Source: Bradyrhizobium guangzhouense
Lineage (GTDB): Bacteria > Pseudomonadota > Alphaproteobacteria > Rhizobiales > Xanthobacteraceae
Direction: 5' to 3'
Length of the DNA: 64,000 nucleotides
Assembly: GCF_004114955.1 (NCBI RefSeq)
Contig: NZ_CP030053.1
Location: 3,224,001 to 3,288,000, forward strand
The notes under the pieces are model-generated. The model made no database searches. It was given only the letters and a program-made list of their open reading frames with translations, and was not told the DNA's origin. This document shows, in pieces, positions 9,389 through 18,593 of this stretch. Position 1 is the stretch's first letter. Every line of letters begins with the position of its first letter. The position numbers and the translations under genes are program-made.

Positions 9389-9829
9389 ATGAGCGTCGAC
9401 GAGAAGGGCAGGAAGATGCTCACGGAGTTCCGTGAGTTCGCCATGAAGGGCAACGTCGTCGACCTCGCCGTCGGCGTCATCATCGGCGCGGCCTTCGGCG
9501 CCATCGTCACCTCGCTGGTCGGCGACATCATCATGCCGATCATCGGCGCCGCGACCGGCGGCCTCGACTTTTCGAACTACTACGTCCCCTTGTCGAAAGC
9601 GGTGACCGCCACCAACTTAGCGGATGCGAAAAAGCAAGGCGCCGTGCTTGCTTACGGCAACTTCCTGACGCTGACGATCAACTTCATCATCATCGCCTTC
9701 GTGCTGTTCCTGGTGATCCGCGCCATGAACACGCTGAAGCGCAAGGAAGAGACCAAACCGGCGGAGCCGCCGAAGCCGTCGGCGGAGGTCGTTCTGCTCA
9801 CCGAGATCCGCGATCTCCTCAAGAAGTGA
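9389..9829 (+). CDS. mscL: Large-conductance mechanosensitive channel
   Basis: A 146-residue inner-membrane channel that opens under hypo-osmotic stress. It has the amphipathic N-terminal helix and TM1 signature ([39 protein letters not shown]), a periplasmic loop, TM2 ([19 protein letters not shown]) and a charged cytoplasmic helix ([17 protein letters not shown]). Length is typical. The start at 9389 follows CAGGGG. It is placed 23 bases after dapA and is probably co-transcribed. Confidence 0.96.
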   Translation: MSVDEKGRKMLTEFREFAMKGNVVDLAVGVIIGAAFGAIVTSLVGDIIMPIIGAATGGLDFSNYYVPLSKAVTATNLADAKKQGAVLAYGNFLTLTINFIIIAFVLFLVIRAMNTLKRKEETKPAEPPKPSAEVVLLTEIRDLLKK

Positions 9830-9888
9830 CGCGCGCGCTTCATCCAATCTGTTAGCGTCGCTGCCTATCTCGACCAGGTTTGTCTGTT

Positions 9889-10362
9889 ATGGCCGATAAG
9901 AACGAACGTCCAATCAAGGTCATGGCGGAAAATCGCAAGGCCCGCTTCAACTATGCGATCGAGGATACGATCGAGGCGGGCATTGCGCTGACCGGCACCG
10001 AGGTGAAGTCGATCCGCAACGGCAAGAGCACGATCGCGGAGTCCTACGCCGATTCCAAGGACGGCGAGATCTGGCTGATCAACGCCACCATTCCCGAATA
10101 CCTCCAGGGCAACCGCTTCAACCATGAGCCCAAGCGGCCGCGAAAGCTGTTGCTGCATCGCCGGCAGATCAACAAGCTGATGGGCGCGGTCGATCGCGAG
10201 GGCATGACGCTGATCCCGCTCAAGCTCTATTTCAACGAACGCGGTCGGGCCAAGCTGCAGCTCGCGGTTGCGAAGGGCAAGAAGTTGCACGACAAGCGCG
10301 AGAGCGAGAAGAAGCGCGACTGGAGCCGCGAGAAGGGCCGCCTGCTGCGGGCGAGGGGATAG
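9889..10362 (+). CDS. smpB: SsrA-binding protein
   Basis: A 157-residue partner of tmRNA in trans-translation. ATG 9889 was chosen over an in-frame TTG at 9880 because [20 protein letters not shown] is the usual family opening. Landmarks are [35 protein letters not shown] and the basic C-terminal tail ([18 protein letters not shown]) that enters the ribosomal A site. The next gene starts 4 bases after its stop. Confidence 0.97.
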   Translation: MADKNERPIKVMAENRKARFNYAIEDTIEAGIALTGTEVKSIRNGKSTIAESYADSKDGEIWLINATIPEYLQGNRFNHEPKRPRKLLLHRRQINKLMGAVDREGMTLIPLKLYFNERGRAKLQLAVAKGKKLHDKRESEKKRDWSREKGRLLRARG

Positions 10363-10366
10363 CGCG

Positions 10367-10948
10367 ATGAATCAGAAAAACCTGCTCGAGGTCGATTGGA
10401 GCCAGATTCCCGCACCCGCCGATGACGGCGGCGCCGCGCACCTGAAGGGCATAACGCTGCCTGCGATCAGCCTGCTTGCGACCGACGATACGTCAGTGAA
10501 GCTGTCGGCGCTGTCCGGGCGCACCGTGGTCTTTGCCTATCCGCGCACCGGCGAACCCGGCAAGATCGCGCTGGTCGACGACTGGGACATGATCCCGGGG
10601 GCTCGCGGGTGCACGCCGCAGACATGTGCGTTTCGCGACCTGTTCGCCGAGCTGAAGGCCGCCGGCGCCGCGCATGTGTTTGGTCTCTCGACCCAGAGCA
10701 ATGCCTACCAGACCGAGATGGCGTCGCGGCTGCATTTGCCGTTCCCGGTGCTCTCGGACGAGAAGCTGGAGCTCACGCGCGCCCTCAATCTGCCCATCAT
10801 GGAGGTCGCGGGACTCACGCTGATCAAGCGCCTTGCGCTGGTCATTGACGATGCGAAGATCTCGCACGTGTTCTACCCGGTGTTCCCGCCGGATAGGAAC
10901 GCTGGCGACGTGCTGGACTGGCTGAAGGCCAACCCCGTCAAAGCCTAA
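10367..10948 (+). CDS. Bcp/PrxQ-like peroxiredoxin
   Basis: A 193-residue thioredoxin-fold peroxidase of the AhpC/TSA superfamily. The peroxidatic and putative resolving cysteines are C82 and C87 (GCTPQTCAFRDL), five apart as in Bcp. Between the usual YPR segment and PGxxGCT there is a longer stretch than in E. coli Bcp. It is cytosolic, with no signal. The start at 10367 is 4 bases after smpB, so it belongs to that operon. The stop overlaps by 3-4 bases with the convergent glycosylase gene. It likely reduces organic peroxides with a thioredoxin partner. Confidence 0.85.
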   Translation: MNQKNLLEVDWSQIPAPADDGGAAHLKGITLPAISLLATDDTSVKLSALSGRTVVFAYPRTGEPGKIALVDDWDMIPGARGCTPQTCAFRDLFAELKAAGAAHVFGLSTQSNAYQTEMASRLHLPFPVLSDEKLELTRALNLPIMEVAGLTLIKRLALVIDDAKISHVFYPVFPPDRNAGDVLDWLKANPVKA

Positions 10949-11619
10949 TCGAGATCGGCCTTCACCTTCGCAAACACGCTACGAAACATGTCCGGCGTCA
11001 GCACACCGGTGTTCGTGTTGTAGCGGGAGCAGTGATAACTGTCGTAGAGCTTGAACGGCCCGGCTTGGTGCACGGCGCCGTGGCCGAAGGGTGCTTGCGA
11101 GGCCTTCAGCTTCAGCGGCTTGAGCACGCTGTCGTGCGCAATCCGTCCAAGCGCGATGATCGCGCGCAGCTTCGGCATCGTTTCGAGATTCGCGATGAGG
11201 AACTGTCGGCAGGTGTTGATCTCCGCCGGCAGCGGCTTGTTCTGGGGCGGAACGCAATGCACCGCATTCGCGATCCGGCAGTCGACCAGCTTCAGGCCGT
11301 CATCGGGGCGCGCCTGGTAGCTGCCCTTGGCGAAACCATATTCCAGCAGCGTGGCATAGAGCAGGTCGCCGGCATAGTCGCCGGTGAAGGGCCGGCCAGT
11401 GCGGTTGGCGCCTTGCATCCCCGGCGCGAGACCGACGATCAGGAGACGGGACGTTATGTCTCCGAAAGGCGGGACCGGTGCATTGTGCCACAATGGCTCG
11501 CGCGCGCGGTTCGCCTCGCGAAAGGCGACCAGGCGCAGGCAGAGCGGACAGTCACGGTCAGGGACGAGGGTGGGGGCCTTAGGGCTTGACCGGGCCGCCT
11601 CACTCCTCGAAGTCGTCAT
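10945..11619 (-). CDS. Uracil-DNA glycosylase, family 5 (UDGb) type
   Basis: A 224-residue DNA repair enzyme. The signature runs GLAPGMQGANRTGRPFTGD (63-81), the middle block NAVHCVPPQNKP, and a C-terminal HCSRYNTNTG (196-205) supplying the His/Asn motif. Four cysteines at C24, C27 (CPLC), C122 and C137 are placed like the 4Fe-4S ligands of families 4 and 5. I chose ATG 11619; the frame is open to 11790 but the extra part is low-complexity Ser/Arg. Its first 20 bases overlap the end of the NYN-domain gene, which suggests coupling. Confidence 0.88.
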   Translation of the reverse strand: MTTSRSEAARSSPKAPTLVPDRDCPLCLRLVAFREANRAREPLWHNAPVPPFGDITSRLLIVGLAPGMQGANRTGRPFTGDYAGDLLYATLLEYGFAKGSYQARPDDGLKLVDCRIANAVHCVPPQNKPLPAEINTCRQFLIANLETMPKLRAIIALGRIAHDSVLKPLKLKASQAPFGHGAVHQAGPFKLYDSYHCSRYNTNTGVLTPDMFRSVFAKVKADLD

Positions 11620-12247
11620 CGCCCCTCGGCGCCATCGTGGTTGCGCGCTGGAGGAATTGCGGGGCGTGATGGCGTCCCTCACCACGCTCGCCGCGATCAC
11701 GCGGGGCGGGGCGCTCGGACGGGTCGCGGCCAAGCTTGGACTGCAACTCGACGAGGTCGGTGAAGACGTCGGCCTGGCGGCGGAGCTCATCGGCGATCAT
11801 CGGCGGCTGGCTGGCGATGGTGGAGACCACCGTGACCCTGACGCCGCGGCGCTGCACGGCCTCGACCAGCGACCGGAAGTCGCCGTCACCGGAGAACAGC
11901 ACCATCTGGTCGATGTGCTCGGCGAGCTCCATGGCGTCAACCGCGAGCTCGATGTCCATGTTGCCCTTGACCTTGCGGCGGCCCGAGGCGTCGATGAACT
12001 CCTTGGTCGCCTTGGTGACGACCGTGTAGCCGTTGTAATCGAGCCAGTCGATCAGCGGACGGATCGACGAATACTCCTGATCTTCGATGATCGCTGTGTA
12101 GTAGAACGCCCGCAGCAGCGTCCCGCGGCTCTGAAATTCCTTCAGAAGGCGCTTATAGTCGATATCGAAGCCGAGAGTTTTCGCTGTCGCGTAAAGATTG
12201 GCCCCGTCGATGAAGAGCGCGATCTTGTTGGTAGGGGAAGGTGACAT
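11600..12247 (-). CDS. LabA/DUF88-type NYN-domain protein, probable RNase
   Basis: A 215-residue protein. The N-terminal NYN (PIN-like) fold has the acidic pocket FIDGANLY (D14), NMDIELAVDAM and FSGDGDFRSLV, the residues that hold metal in this nuclease family. A disordered tail rich in Arg, Gly and Glu (RDRGERGEGRHH) ends in GDDDFEE. Substrate is unknown; related proteins act on RNA. The start is ATG 12247. It reads into the uracil-DNA glycosylase gene with a 20-base overlap. Confidence 0.87.
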   Translation of the reverse strand: MSPSPTNKIALFIDGANLYATAKTLGFDIDYKRLLKEFQSRGTLLRAFYYTAIIEDQEYSSIRPLIDWLDYNGYTVVTKATKEFIDASGRRKVKGNMDIELAVDAMELAEHIDQMVLFSGDGDFRSLVEAVQRRGVRVTVVSTIASQPPMIADELRRQADVFTDLVELQSKLGRDPSERPAPRDRGERGEGRHHAPQFLQRATTMAPRGDDDFEE

Positions 12248-12500
12248 TCAGTTTGCTCGCGTAGTGTGTTCGTGATTGATCGTTTTATTGTTGGCGCGGC
12301 GGCAGCATGCCGCGCAGTTCAAACTGCTGCCGAAACCCGTCGAAACCGCAAATCCGGAGAAGTCGGGGCAATCAAGGTATAGTTATGGCGGCCCTGCTTA
12401 CCCCCGGTGCCGCCCTCAATGGCAACCCGGGAAACCACCCATCCCAGCCCCAATGTGGGGGTAGCAGAGCCGTTTGGCGAGGCCAAATCACAAATTGGCC

Positions 12501-12527
12501 TTGCGAAAACGGCCCGGTCCCTATAAC
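12501..12527 (+). promoter_or_regulatory. Candidate promoter for rpoZ
   Basis: TTGCGA (12501-12506) and TATAAC (12522-12527) are 15 bases apart, about 50 bases before the rpoZ start. An imperfect inverted repeat (AGGCCAA ... TTGGCCT, near 12480-12501) overlaps the -35 side. The rest of the 331-base gap between the NYN gene and rpoZ shows nothing else clear. Confidence 0.3.
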
Positions 12528-12578
12528 TAGCCCCGATCATCCACATATTTCGTCCCACCCACAACGGAGCGACAGTCT

Positions 12579-12971
12579 ATGGCTCGCGTCACCGTAGAAG
12601 ATTGTATCGACAAGGTCGACAACCGGTTTGACCTCGTCCTGCTGGCCGCCCACCGTGCCCGCATGATTTCGTCCGGTTCACAACTAACGGTTGACCGCGA
12701 TAACGACAAGAACCCTGTTGTATCTTTGCGCGAAATTGCCGACCAGACCATTTCGCCGGAGGATCTCCGCGAGGAGCTGGTCCACTCCCTCCAGAAGTTC
12801 GTCGAGGTCGACGAGCCCGAGCCGGACACGGTTCCGCTGATCGGCTCCGCCGGCGCCAGCGTCGATGCGGACGATACCGAAGTTGCGGTGGAGCGCATGA
12901 CCGAAGAGGAGCTCCTGAAGGGTCTCGAAGGCCTCGCTCCGCCGGAAGAGCAGCCCGAGGAGGACGAGTAA
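12579..12971 (+). CDS. rpoZ: RNA polymerase omega subunit
   Basis: A 130-residue subunit that wraps the beta' C terminus. The family core [20 protein letters not shown] with LAAHRARMI and the [10 protein letters not shown] stretch is clear. A long acidic tail (ending EEQPEEDE) is typical of alphaproteobacteria. It is followed by a strong terminator and then the (p)ppGpp synthetase/hydrolase gene, the usual order. Confidence 0.97.
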   Translation: MARVTVEDCIDKVDNRFDLVLLAAHRARMISSGSQLTVDRDNDKNPVVSLREIADQTISPEDLREELVHSLQKFVEVDEPEPDTVPLIGSAGASVDADDTEVAVERMTEEELLKGLEGLAPPEEQPEEDE

Positions 12972-13010
12972 TCGTCTTGCTCGCGAACGTCGACTTCTTG
13001 TGATCTTATC

Positions 13011-13038
13011 AAAGGCCCGAACCCGCGTTCGGGCCTTT
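13011..13038 (+). terminator. Rho-independent terminator after rpoZ
   Basis: A perfect 12-bp stem (AAAGGCCCGAAC / GTTCGGGCCTTT) with a CCGC loop, then GCTTTTG. Confidence 0.9.
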
Positions 13039-13179
13039 GCTTTTGTTGGCGTTTTCGTGGTTACCATAGCGTTGCCGGTTTGCACCGCGCCTGTCAGTGA
13101 ATTGATCGGCCGCGTCAGCGATCGGAGCTTAAGATGTATACAACGGGCCGTTTCCTGGTCCGTTTGAAGGCAGGACGGA

Positions 13180-15471
13180 ATGGTGTATCGACGCCGCAGA
13201 CCCACGCAGATGCAGGCCGCAACCGAATCGGTTGCCGTGGCCCCGACTGCACCGGTGGCACGGCCGGCGAAGCCGCGCGCGCGGATGATGCGCCAGTACG
13301 ACCTCGTCGAGCGAGTCCGGTCCTACAATCCGAACACCAACGAAGACCTGCTGAACCGTGCCTATGTCTACGCCATGAAGGCGCATGGGTCGCAGACCCG
13401 CGCCTCCGGCGATCCGTATTTCTCACACCCGCTCGAAGTGGCGGCGATTCTCACCGATTTGAAGCTCGACGACGCCACCATCGTCGCCGCGCTACTGCAC
13501 GACACGATCGAGGACACGGAGGCGACGCGGGCCGAGATCGACCAGATCTTCGGTCCCGAGATCGGCGCGCTGGTCGAGGGTCTGACCAAGCTGAAGCGGC
13601 TCGAGCTGGTCTCGCGCGAGGCCAAACAGGCCGAGAACCTGCGCAAGCTGCTGCTGGCGATCGCCGACGACGTCCGTGTGCTGCTGGTCAAGCTCGCCGA
13701 TCGCCTGCACAACATGCGCACGCTCGACTTCGTGCCGACGGAATCGCGCCGGCGCATTGCCGAGGAGACGCTCGACATCTACGCGCCGCTGGCCGGGCGC
13801 ATGGGCATGCAGGAGATGCGTGAGGAGCTGGAGGATCTGTCCTTCCGCACCCTCGATCCCGAAGCCTATTCGGTGGTGATGCAGCGGCTCGATGCGCTGG
13901 CCGAGCGCAACCGCAACCTGATCGGCGAGATCGAGGATCAGCTCTCCAACAATCTGCGTCACCGCGGCCTGGGGGCGCGGGTCTACGGCCGCCGCAAGAA
14001 GCCGTTTTCGATCTGGACCAAGATGGAGCGCAAGTCGGTGGGCTTCGAGCAGCTGTCCGACATCTTCGGCTTCCGCGTCGTCGTCAACGACATCGAGGCC
14101 TGCTATCGTGCGCTCGGCATCGTCCACACCACCTGGCCGGTCGTGCCGGGGCGGTTCAAGGACTACATCTCGACGCCGAAGCAGAACGATTATCGTTCGA
14201 TTCACACGACGGTCATCGGCCCCGGCAACCAGCGCGTCGAGCTGCAAATCCGCACCGAGGCGATGGACCAGATCGCCGAGCGCGGCATCGCCGCGCATGT
14301 CTTCTACAAAGAGGGCGTGGGCTCGCCGACCGAATTCCTCAAGCGCGAGTCCAACGCATTCGCCTGGCTGCGCCATACCATCGGCATTCTCTCGGAGAGC
14401 GCCAATCCTGAAGAATTCCTCGAGCACACCAAGCTCGAGCTGTTCCACGACCAGGTGTTCTGCTTCACTCCGAAAGGCAAACTGATTGCGCTGCCGCGCC
14501 ATGCCAATGTGATCGACTTCGCCTATGCCGTGCATACCGACGTCGGCAACAGCGCTGTGGGGTGCAAGATCAACGGTAAGTTCGCGCCGCTGTCCTCGGA
14601 GCTGCAGAACGGCGACGAGGTCGAGGTGCTGACCTCGGAAGCGCAGTCGGCGCCGCCCTCGGCCTGGGAAACGCTCGCGGTGACCGGCAAGGCGCGTGCC
14701 GCGATCCGCCGCGCCACGCGCACCGCTGTCCGCGATCAATATGTCGGCCTCGGCCGGCGCATCGTCGAGCGCCTGTTCGAGCGCGCCAAGATCGAATACG
14801 CCGACGACAAGCTCAAGGGCGCGCTGCCGCGGCTGGCGCGCACCTCGATCGAGGACGTCATGGCGGCGGTGGGGCGCGGCGAAATCAAGGCCTCCCACGT
14901 CGCCCGCGCGATGTATCCCGATTACAAGGAGGAGCGCGTCGCGCGCTACGGGGTCAAGAAGGGGCAGGGGCTCGCGACCAAGCTCAAGGAGAAGTCGCCC
15001 GAGCCGTCGCGCAGCCCGGTTGCGATTCCCATCGGCGGCAACAATTCAGCCCTGCCGGTGAAGTTCGCACCGAACGGCGGTGCCGTGCCCGGCGACCGCA
15101 TCGTCGGCATCGTCACGCCGGGCGAGGGGATCACGATCTATCCGATCCAGTCGCCGGCGCTGAAGGATTTCGAGGAGGAGCCGGAGCGCTGGCTCGACGT
15201 CCGCTGGGACATCGAGGACTCCGCGCCGCAGCGCTTCCCCGCGCGCATCAAGGTCGAGAACGTCAACGAGCCCGGCGCGCTGGCGCAGATCGCCACCGTG
15301 ATCGCCGAGCACGACGGCAACATCGACAATATCAGCATGCAACGCCGCTCGCCCGACTTCACGGAGACGACGATCGATCTCGAAGTCTACGATCTCAAGC
15401 ATTTGAGCGCGATCCTGGCCCAGCTGCGCGCCAAGGCGGTCGTCGCCAAAGTCGAACGTGTTAATGGATAG
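13180..15471 (+). CDS. rsh: Bifunctional (p)ppGpp synthetase/hydrolase (RelA/SpoT homologue)
   Basis: A 763-residue stringent-response enzyme. Domains in order: HD hydrolase with ALLHDTIEDT (H107, D108), so the hydrolase site is intact; synthetase with YGRRKKPFSIW and FKDYISTPKQNDYRSIHTT; TGS (about 405-465); helical region; C-terminal ACT (about 690-763). Sole long RSH proteins in alphaproteobacteria are bifunctional. ATG 13180 (MVYRRRRPTQMQ) is preceded by GAAGGCAGGACGGA; downstream ATGs at 13210 and 13285 are alternatives. It lies between rpoZ and pdxJ. Confidence 0.94.
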   Translation: MVYRRRRPTQMQAATESVAVAPTAPVARPAKPRARMMRQYDLVERVRSYNPNTNEDLLNRAYVYAMKAHGSQTRASGDPYFSHPLEVAAILTDLKLDDATIVAALLHDTIEDTEATRAEIDQIFGPEIGALVEGLTKLKRLELVSREAKQAENLRKLLLAIADDVRVLLVKLADRLHNMRTLDFVPTESRRRIAEETLDIYAPLAGRMGMQEMREELEDLSFRTLDPEAYSVVMQRLDALAERNRNLIGEIEDQLSNNLRHRGLGARVYGRRKKPFSIWTKMERKSVGFEQLSDIFGFRVVVNDIEACYRALGIVHTTWPVVPGRFKDYISTPKQNDYRSIHTTVIGPGNQRVELQIRTEAMDQIAERGIAAHVFYKEGVGSPTEFLKRESNAFAWLRHTIGILSESANPEEFLEHTKLELFHDQVFCFTPKGKLIALPRHANVIDFAYAVHTDVGNSAVGCKINGKFAPLSSELQNGDEVEVLTSEAQSAPPSAWETLAVTGKARAAIRRATRTAVRDQYVGLGRRIVERLFERAKIEYADDKLKGALPRLARTSIEDVMAAVGRGEIKASHVARAMYPDYKEERVARYGVKKGQGLATKLKEKSPEPSRSPVAIPIGGNNSALPVKFAPNGGAVPGDRIVGIVTPGEGITIYPIQSPALKDFEEEPERWLDVRWDIEDSAPQRFPARIKVENVNEPGALAQIATVIAEHDGNIDNISMQRRSPDFTETTIDLEVYDLKHLSAILAQLRAKAVVAKVERVNG

Positions 15472-15516
15472 GCGTGTTTCGACATCGCCTGTCGCTCTGA
15501 TCTTGCGAGTCCCGAA

Positions 15517-16269
15517 ATGCCTGCATCTCCGCTCCGCCTCGGCGTCAATATCGACCATGTCGCGACCGTCCGTAACGCCCGTGGCGGCCGCCATCCCGAT
15601 CCGGTCCGCGCCGCGCTGCTGGCGATCGAGGCCGGCGCCGACGGCATCACGGCGCATTTGCGCGAAGACCGTCGGCACATCCGCGACGAGGACATGGCGC
15701 GGCTGAAAGCCGAAATCTCCAGGCCGCTGAACTTCGAGATGGCGGCGACCGACGACATGATGCGAATCTCGCTCGCCACCAAGCCGCATGCGGTGTGTCT
15801 GGTGCCGGAGCGGCGCCAGGAGGTGACGACCGAGGGCGGCCTCGACGTGGTCGGCCAGCACAATGCGCTCGCGCCCTATATCGCGCGGCTGAACGACGCC
15901 GGCATTCGCGTCTCGCTGTTCATCGCCGCCGATCCCGCGCAGATCGCGATGGCGGCACGTCTGCGCGCACCCGTGATCGAGATCCACACCGGTGCCTGGT
16001 GCGATGCCGTCACCGATGGCCACACCGACAAGGCCGAGGCGGAATGGCAGCGGATCGTGGCGGGCGTGAAGCTGGCGAAGGACGCTGGACTCGAGGTCCA
16101 TGCCGGGCACGGGCTCGACTACGCGACGGCGGAGAAGATTGCCGCGCTGCCCGAGATCATGGAGCTCAACATCGGCTACTACATGATCGGCGAGGCGCTG
16201 TTCGTCGGACTTGCCGAGACGGTGCGCAAGATGCGCGCGGCGATGGATCGTGGCCGGAGCCGGGCATGA
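15517..16269 (+). CDS. pdxJ: Pyridoxine 5'-phosphate synthase
   Basis: Joins 1-deoxyxylulose-5-phosphate and 3-amino-2-oxopropyl phosphate in the DXP-dependent vitamin B6 pathway. A 250-residue TIM barrel with [19 protein letters not shown] at the start, the phosphate-binding [26 protein letters not shown], and the C-terminal HAGHGLDY plus [13 protein letters not shown]. Its TGA overlaps the acpS ATG, so the operon is tightly coupled. Confidence 0.97.
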   Translation: MPASPLRLGVNIDHVATVRNARGGRHPDPVRAALLAIEAGADGITAHLREDRRHIRDEDMARLKAEISRPLNFEMAATDDMMRISLATKPHAVCLVPERRQEVTTEGGLDVVGQHNALAPYIARLNDAGIRVSLFIAADPAQIAMAARLRAPVIEIHTGAWCDAVTDGHTDKAEAEWQRIVAGVKLAKDAGLEVHAGHGLDYATAEKIAALPEIMELNIGYYMIGEALFVGLAETVRKMRAAMDRGRSRA

Positions 16270-16685
16270 TCATCGGCATCGGCTCCGACCTGATCGACAT
16301 CACCCGCGTCGCCAAGGTGATCGAACGCCACGGCGAGCGTTTCCTCGACCGCATCTTCACGGCGGCCGAGCGGGCCAAGGCGGAGCGGCGCGCCAAGAAC
16401 GAGAAGATGGTGGTGGCGACCTATGCCAAACGCTTTGCCGCCAAGGAGGCCTGCTCCAAGGCGCTCGGCACCGGCATCCGGCAGGGCGTCTGGTGGCGCG
16501 ACATGGGGGTGGTCAATCTGCCCGGGGGCCGGCCGTCCATGCGGCTGACCGGGGGAGCGCTGGCCCGGCTCCAGGTCCTGACGCCCGATGGCTTCGAGGC
16601 CCAGATCGATCTTTCGATCACCGATGACTGGCCGCTGGCGCAGGCCTTCGTGATCATTTCAGCCACGCCGCTGGCCAAGCCCTGA
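16266..16685 (+). CDS. acpS: Holo-[acyl-carrier-protein] synthase
   Basis: Transfers 4'-phosphopantetheine from CoA to a serine of ACP. A 139-residue protein starting at ATG 16266, overlapping pdxJ by 4 bases. The Mg-binding Asp is D8 ([13 protein letters not shown]) and the second motif is [16 protein letters not shown] with the metal-binding Glu. Length is normal. A 250-base gap separates it from lepB, in which I see no RNA gene. Confidence 0.96.
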   Translation: MIIGIGSDLIDITRVAKVIERHGERFLDRIFTAAERAKAERRAKNEKMVVATYAKRFAAKEACSKALGTGIRQGVWWRDMGVVNLPGGRPSMRLTGGALARLQVLTPDGFEAQIDLSITDDWPLAQAFVIISATPLAKP

Positions 16686-16935
16686 ACGCAGGGCGGTCGA
16701 TTTTATAATTCTGGTTAAAGATCAATGGTTTGTGAGTTTTTGATGCGATCCTTGATTGCGTGGCCTGCGACAACCGTCTAAAAGTTCGCGGGCGCAAATC
16801 AGGCTGGGCGAATTCGGCTTTACGCCGGAATTGGCCCTCACTATCAGAATCAGGACAATCTCCTTGGGCTGCGAACCGGTGGGCTGTTCGCGGGAGGAGG
16901 GCGTTCTGTGACCGCCGGCCGGAATTGAGAGAGCA

Positions 16936-17700
16936 ATGAGCGTGACTTCTGGAACGAAAACTGAGAACGGCGTCGGCGAAACGATCCGGGTCGTGATCCA
17001 TGCTCTCCTGATCGCGCTTGTGATCCGCACCTTCCTGTTTCAGCCGTTCAACATCCCGTCCGGCTCGATGAAGGCGACGCTGCTGGTCGGCGACTATCTG
17101 TTCGTCTCGAAATATTCCTACGGCTACAGCCACTATTCGATCCCGTTCTCGCCGCCGCTGTTCTCGGGACGGATCTGGGGCTCGGAGCCGAACCGCGGTG
17201 ACGTCGTCGTGTTCCGCCTGCCGAAGGACGACACCACCGACTACATCAAGCGCGTGATCGGCTTGCCCGGTGACCACATCCAGATGAAGGACGGTCTGCT
17301 CTACATCAACGACACCCCGGTCGAGCGCCAGCGCATGAGCGAATTCGTCGGAGAGGATCCGTGCGGCTCCGAAGGAGGCGGCATCTCGCGGGTGAAGCGC
17401 TGGAAGGAAACGCTGCCGAACGGCGTTTCCTACGAGACGCTCGACTGCGCCGACAACGGCTACATGGACAACACCAACGTCTACACGGTGCCTCCAGGCC
17501 ATTTCTTCATGATGGGCGACAACCGCGACAATTCCACCGACAGCCGCTTCCTCGGCCAGGTCGGTTATGTGCCGGAGGAAAATCTGATCGGCCGCGCCCA
17601 GATGATCTTCTTTTCCATCGGCGAAGGCGAGCATGCCTGGATGTTCTGGCGCTGGCCGTGGTCGGTACGCTGGAATCGTTTCTTCAAAATCGTCCGATGA
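16936..17700 (+). CDS. lepB: Signal peptidase I
   Basis: A 254-residue membrane-bound serine protease with a Ser-Lys dyad: S44 (NIPSGSMKATL) and K105 (DYIKRVIGLPGD). One N-terminal membrane segment (ALLIALVIRTFLF) precedes the periplasmic domain, and the GDNRDNSTDSRFLG box is intact. Between the catalytic lysine and that box is a longer insertion carrying two Cys, as in other Rhizobiales. The stop overlaps the rnc start as ATGA. Confidence 0.97.
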   Translation: MSVTSGTKTENGVGETIRVVIHALLIALVIRTFLFQPFNIPSGSMKATLLVGDYLFVSKYSYGYSHYSIPFSPPLFSGRIWGSEPNRGDVVVFRLPKDDTTDYIKRVIGLPGDHIQMKDGLLYINDTPVERQRMSEFVGEDPCGSEGGGISRVKRWKETLPNGVSYETLDCADNGYMDNTNVYTVPPGHFFMMGDNRDNSTDSRFLGQVGYVPEENLIGRAQMIFFSIGEGEHAWMFWRWPWSVRWNRFFKIVR

Positions 17701-18593
17701 AAGACGAAGCCAAGGACATCGCGACCCAATCGATCGAGGCGCAAGCCGCTCCTGAGGGCGAAGCTGCAACCAAGGCGCTTGCGACCAAGACTTCCGAGGG
17801 CAAGGCGCCTGACGGCAAGACTGCTGAAACCAAGCCGTCCGCTAAGAAGAAGCGGACGCGGAGCAGCAAAGCCAAGGACAAGGCCAAGGCGGCGGCCGAC
17901 GCGAACGCGGCGCTCGAGGCTCGCATTGGCCACCATTTCACGGATCCGAACCTGCTGATGCAGGCGATCACGCATGTGTCGGCGCTGAAGTCCGGGCGCA
18001 AGCGCGGCGACAGCTATCAGCGGCTCGAGTTCCTCGGCGACCACGTGCTCGGGCTCGTCGTCTCCGACATGCTCTATCATGCCTTTCCGAATGCCGATGA
18101 GGGCGAGCTGTCCAAGCGGCTTGCCGAGCTCGTGCGCAAGGAAAGCTGCGCCGACGTCGCCAAGTCGCTCGGTCTGCTCGACGACATCAAGCTCGGCTCG
18201 GTCGGCTCCAGCGCCGATGCCCGCCTGCGCAAATCCATCCTCGGTGACATCTGCGAGGCCGTGATCGGTGCCATCTTCCTCGACGGCGGCCACGCGGCGG
18301 CCGACGAGTTCGTCAAGCGCAACTGGACCGAGCGCATGCACAAGCCGCGGCGCCCCTTGCGCGATCCCAAGACCGTGCTGCAGGAATGGGCGCAGGGTAA
18401 GGGATTGCCGACGCCTGTATATCGCGAGGTCGAGCGCACCGGTCCGCATCACGATCCGCAATTCCGCGTCGCCGTCGACCTGCCGGGGCTGGCGCCGGCT
18501 GAAGGCATCGGCGGCAGCAAGCGCGCGGCGGAGAAAGTAGCAGCTTCAGTGATGATCGAACGTGAAGGCGTTGGCGGCGGCAATGACGGCTGA
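17697..18593 (+). CDS. rnc: Ribonuclease III with a basic N-terminal extension
   Basis: Cleaves double-stranded RNA, maturing rRNA. 298 residues, compared with about 225 in E. coli. Residues 1-70 are an extra Lys/Ala/Thr/Glu-rich tail (AKKKRTRSSKAKDKAKAAAD near its end). The RNase III signature RLEFLGDHVLGL carries E111 and D115, and DICEAVIGAIFLDGG supplies the second acidic set. The double-stranded RNA-binding domain (about 225-292) contains GIGGSKRAAEKVAA. ATG 17697 overlaps the lepB stop. It overlaps era by 11 bases. Confidence 0.96.
   Translation: MKDEAKDIATQSIEAQAAPEGEAATKALATKTSEGKAPDGKTAETKPSAKKKRTRSSKAKDKAKAAADANAALEARIGHHFTDPNLLMQAITHVSALKSGRKRGDSYQRLEFLGDHVLGLVVSDMLYHAFPNADEGELSKRLAELVRKESCADVAKSLGLLDDIKLGSVGSSADARLRKSILGDICEAVIGAIFLDGGHAAADEFVKRNWTERMHKPRRPLRDPKTVLQEWAQGKGLPTPVYREVERTGPHHDPQFRVAVDLPGLAPAEGIGGSKRAAEKVAASVMIEREGVGGGNDG

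Noticed and set aside
13492..14898. 468-codon minus-strand frame inside rsh
   Set aside because: Shadow frame opposite the (p)ppGpp synthetase/hydrolase gene, with no protein-family signal.
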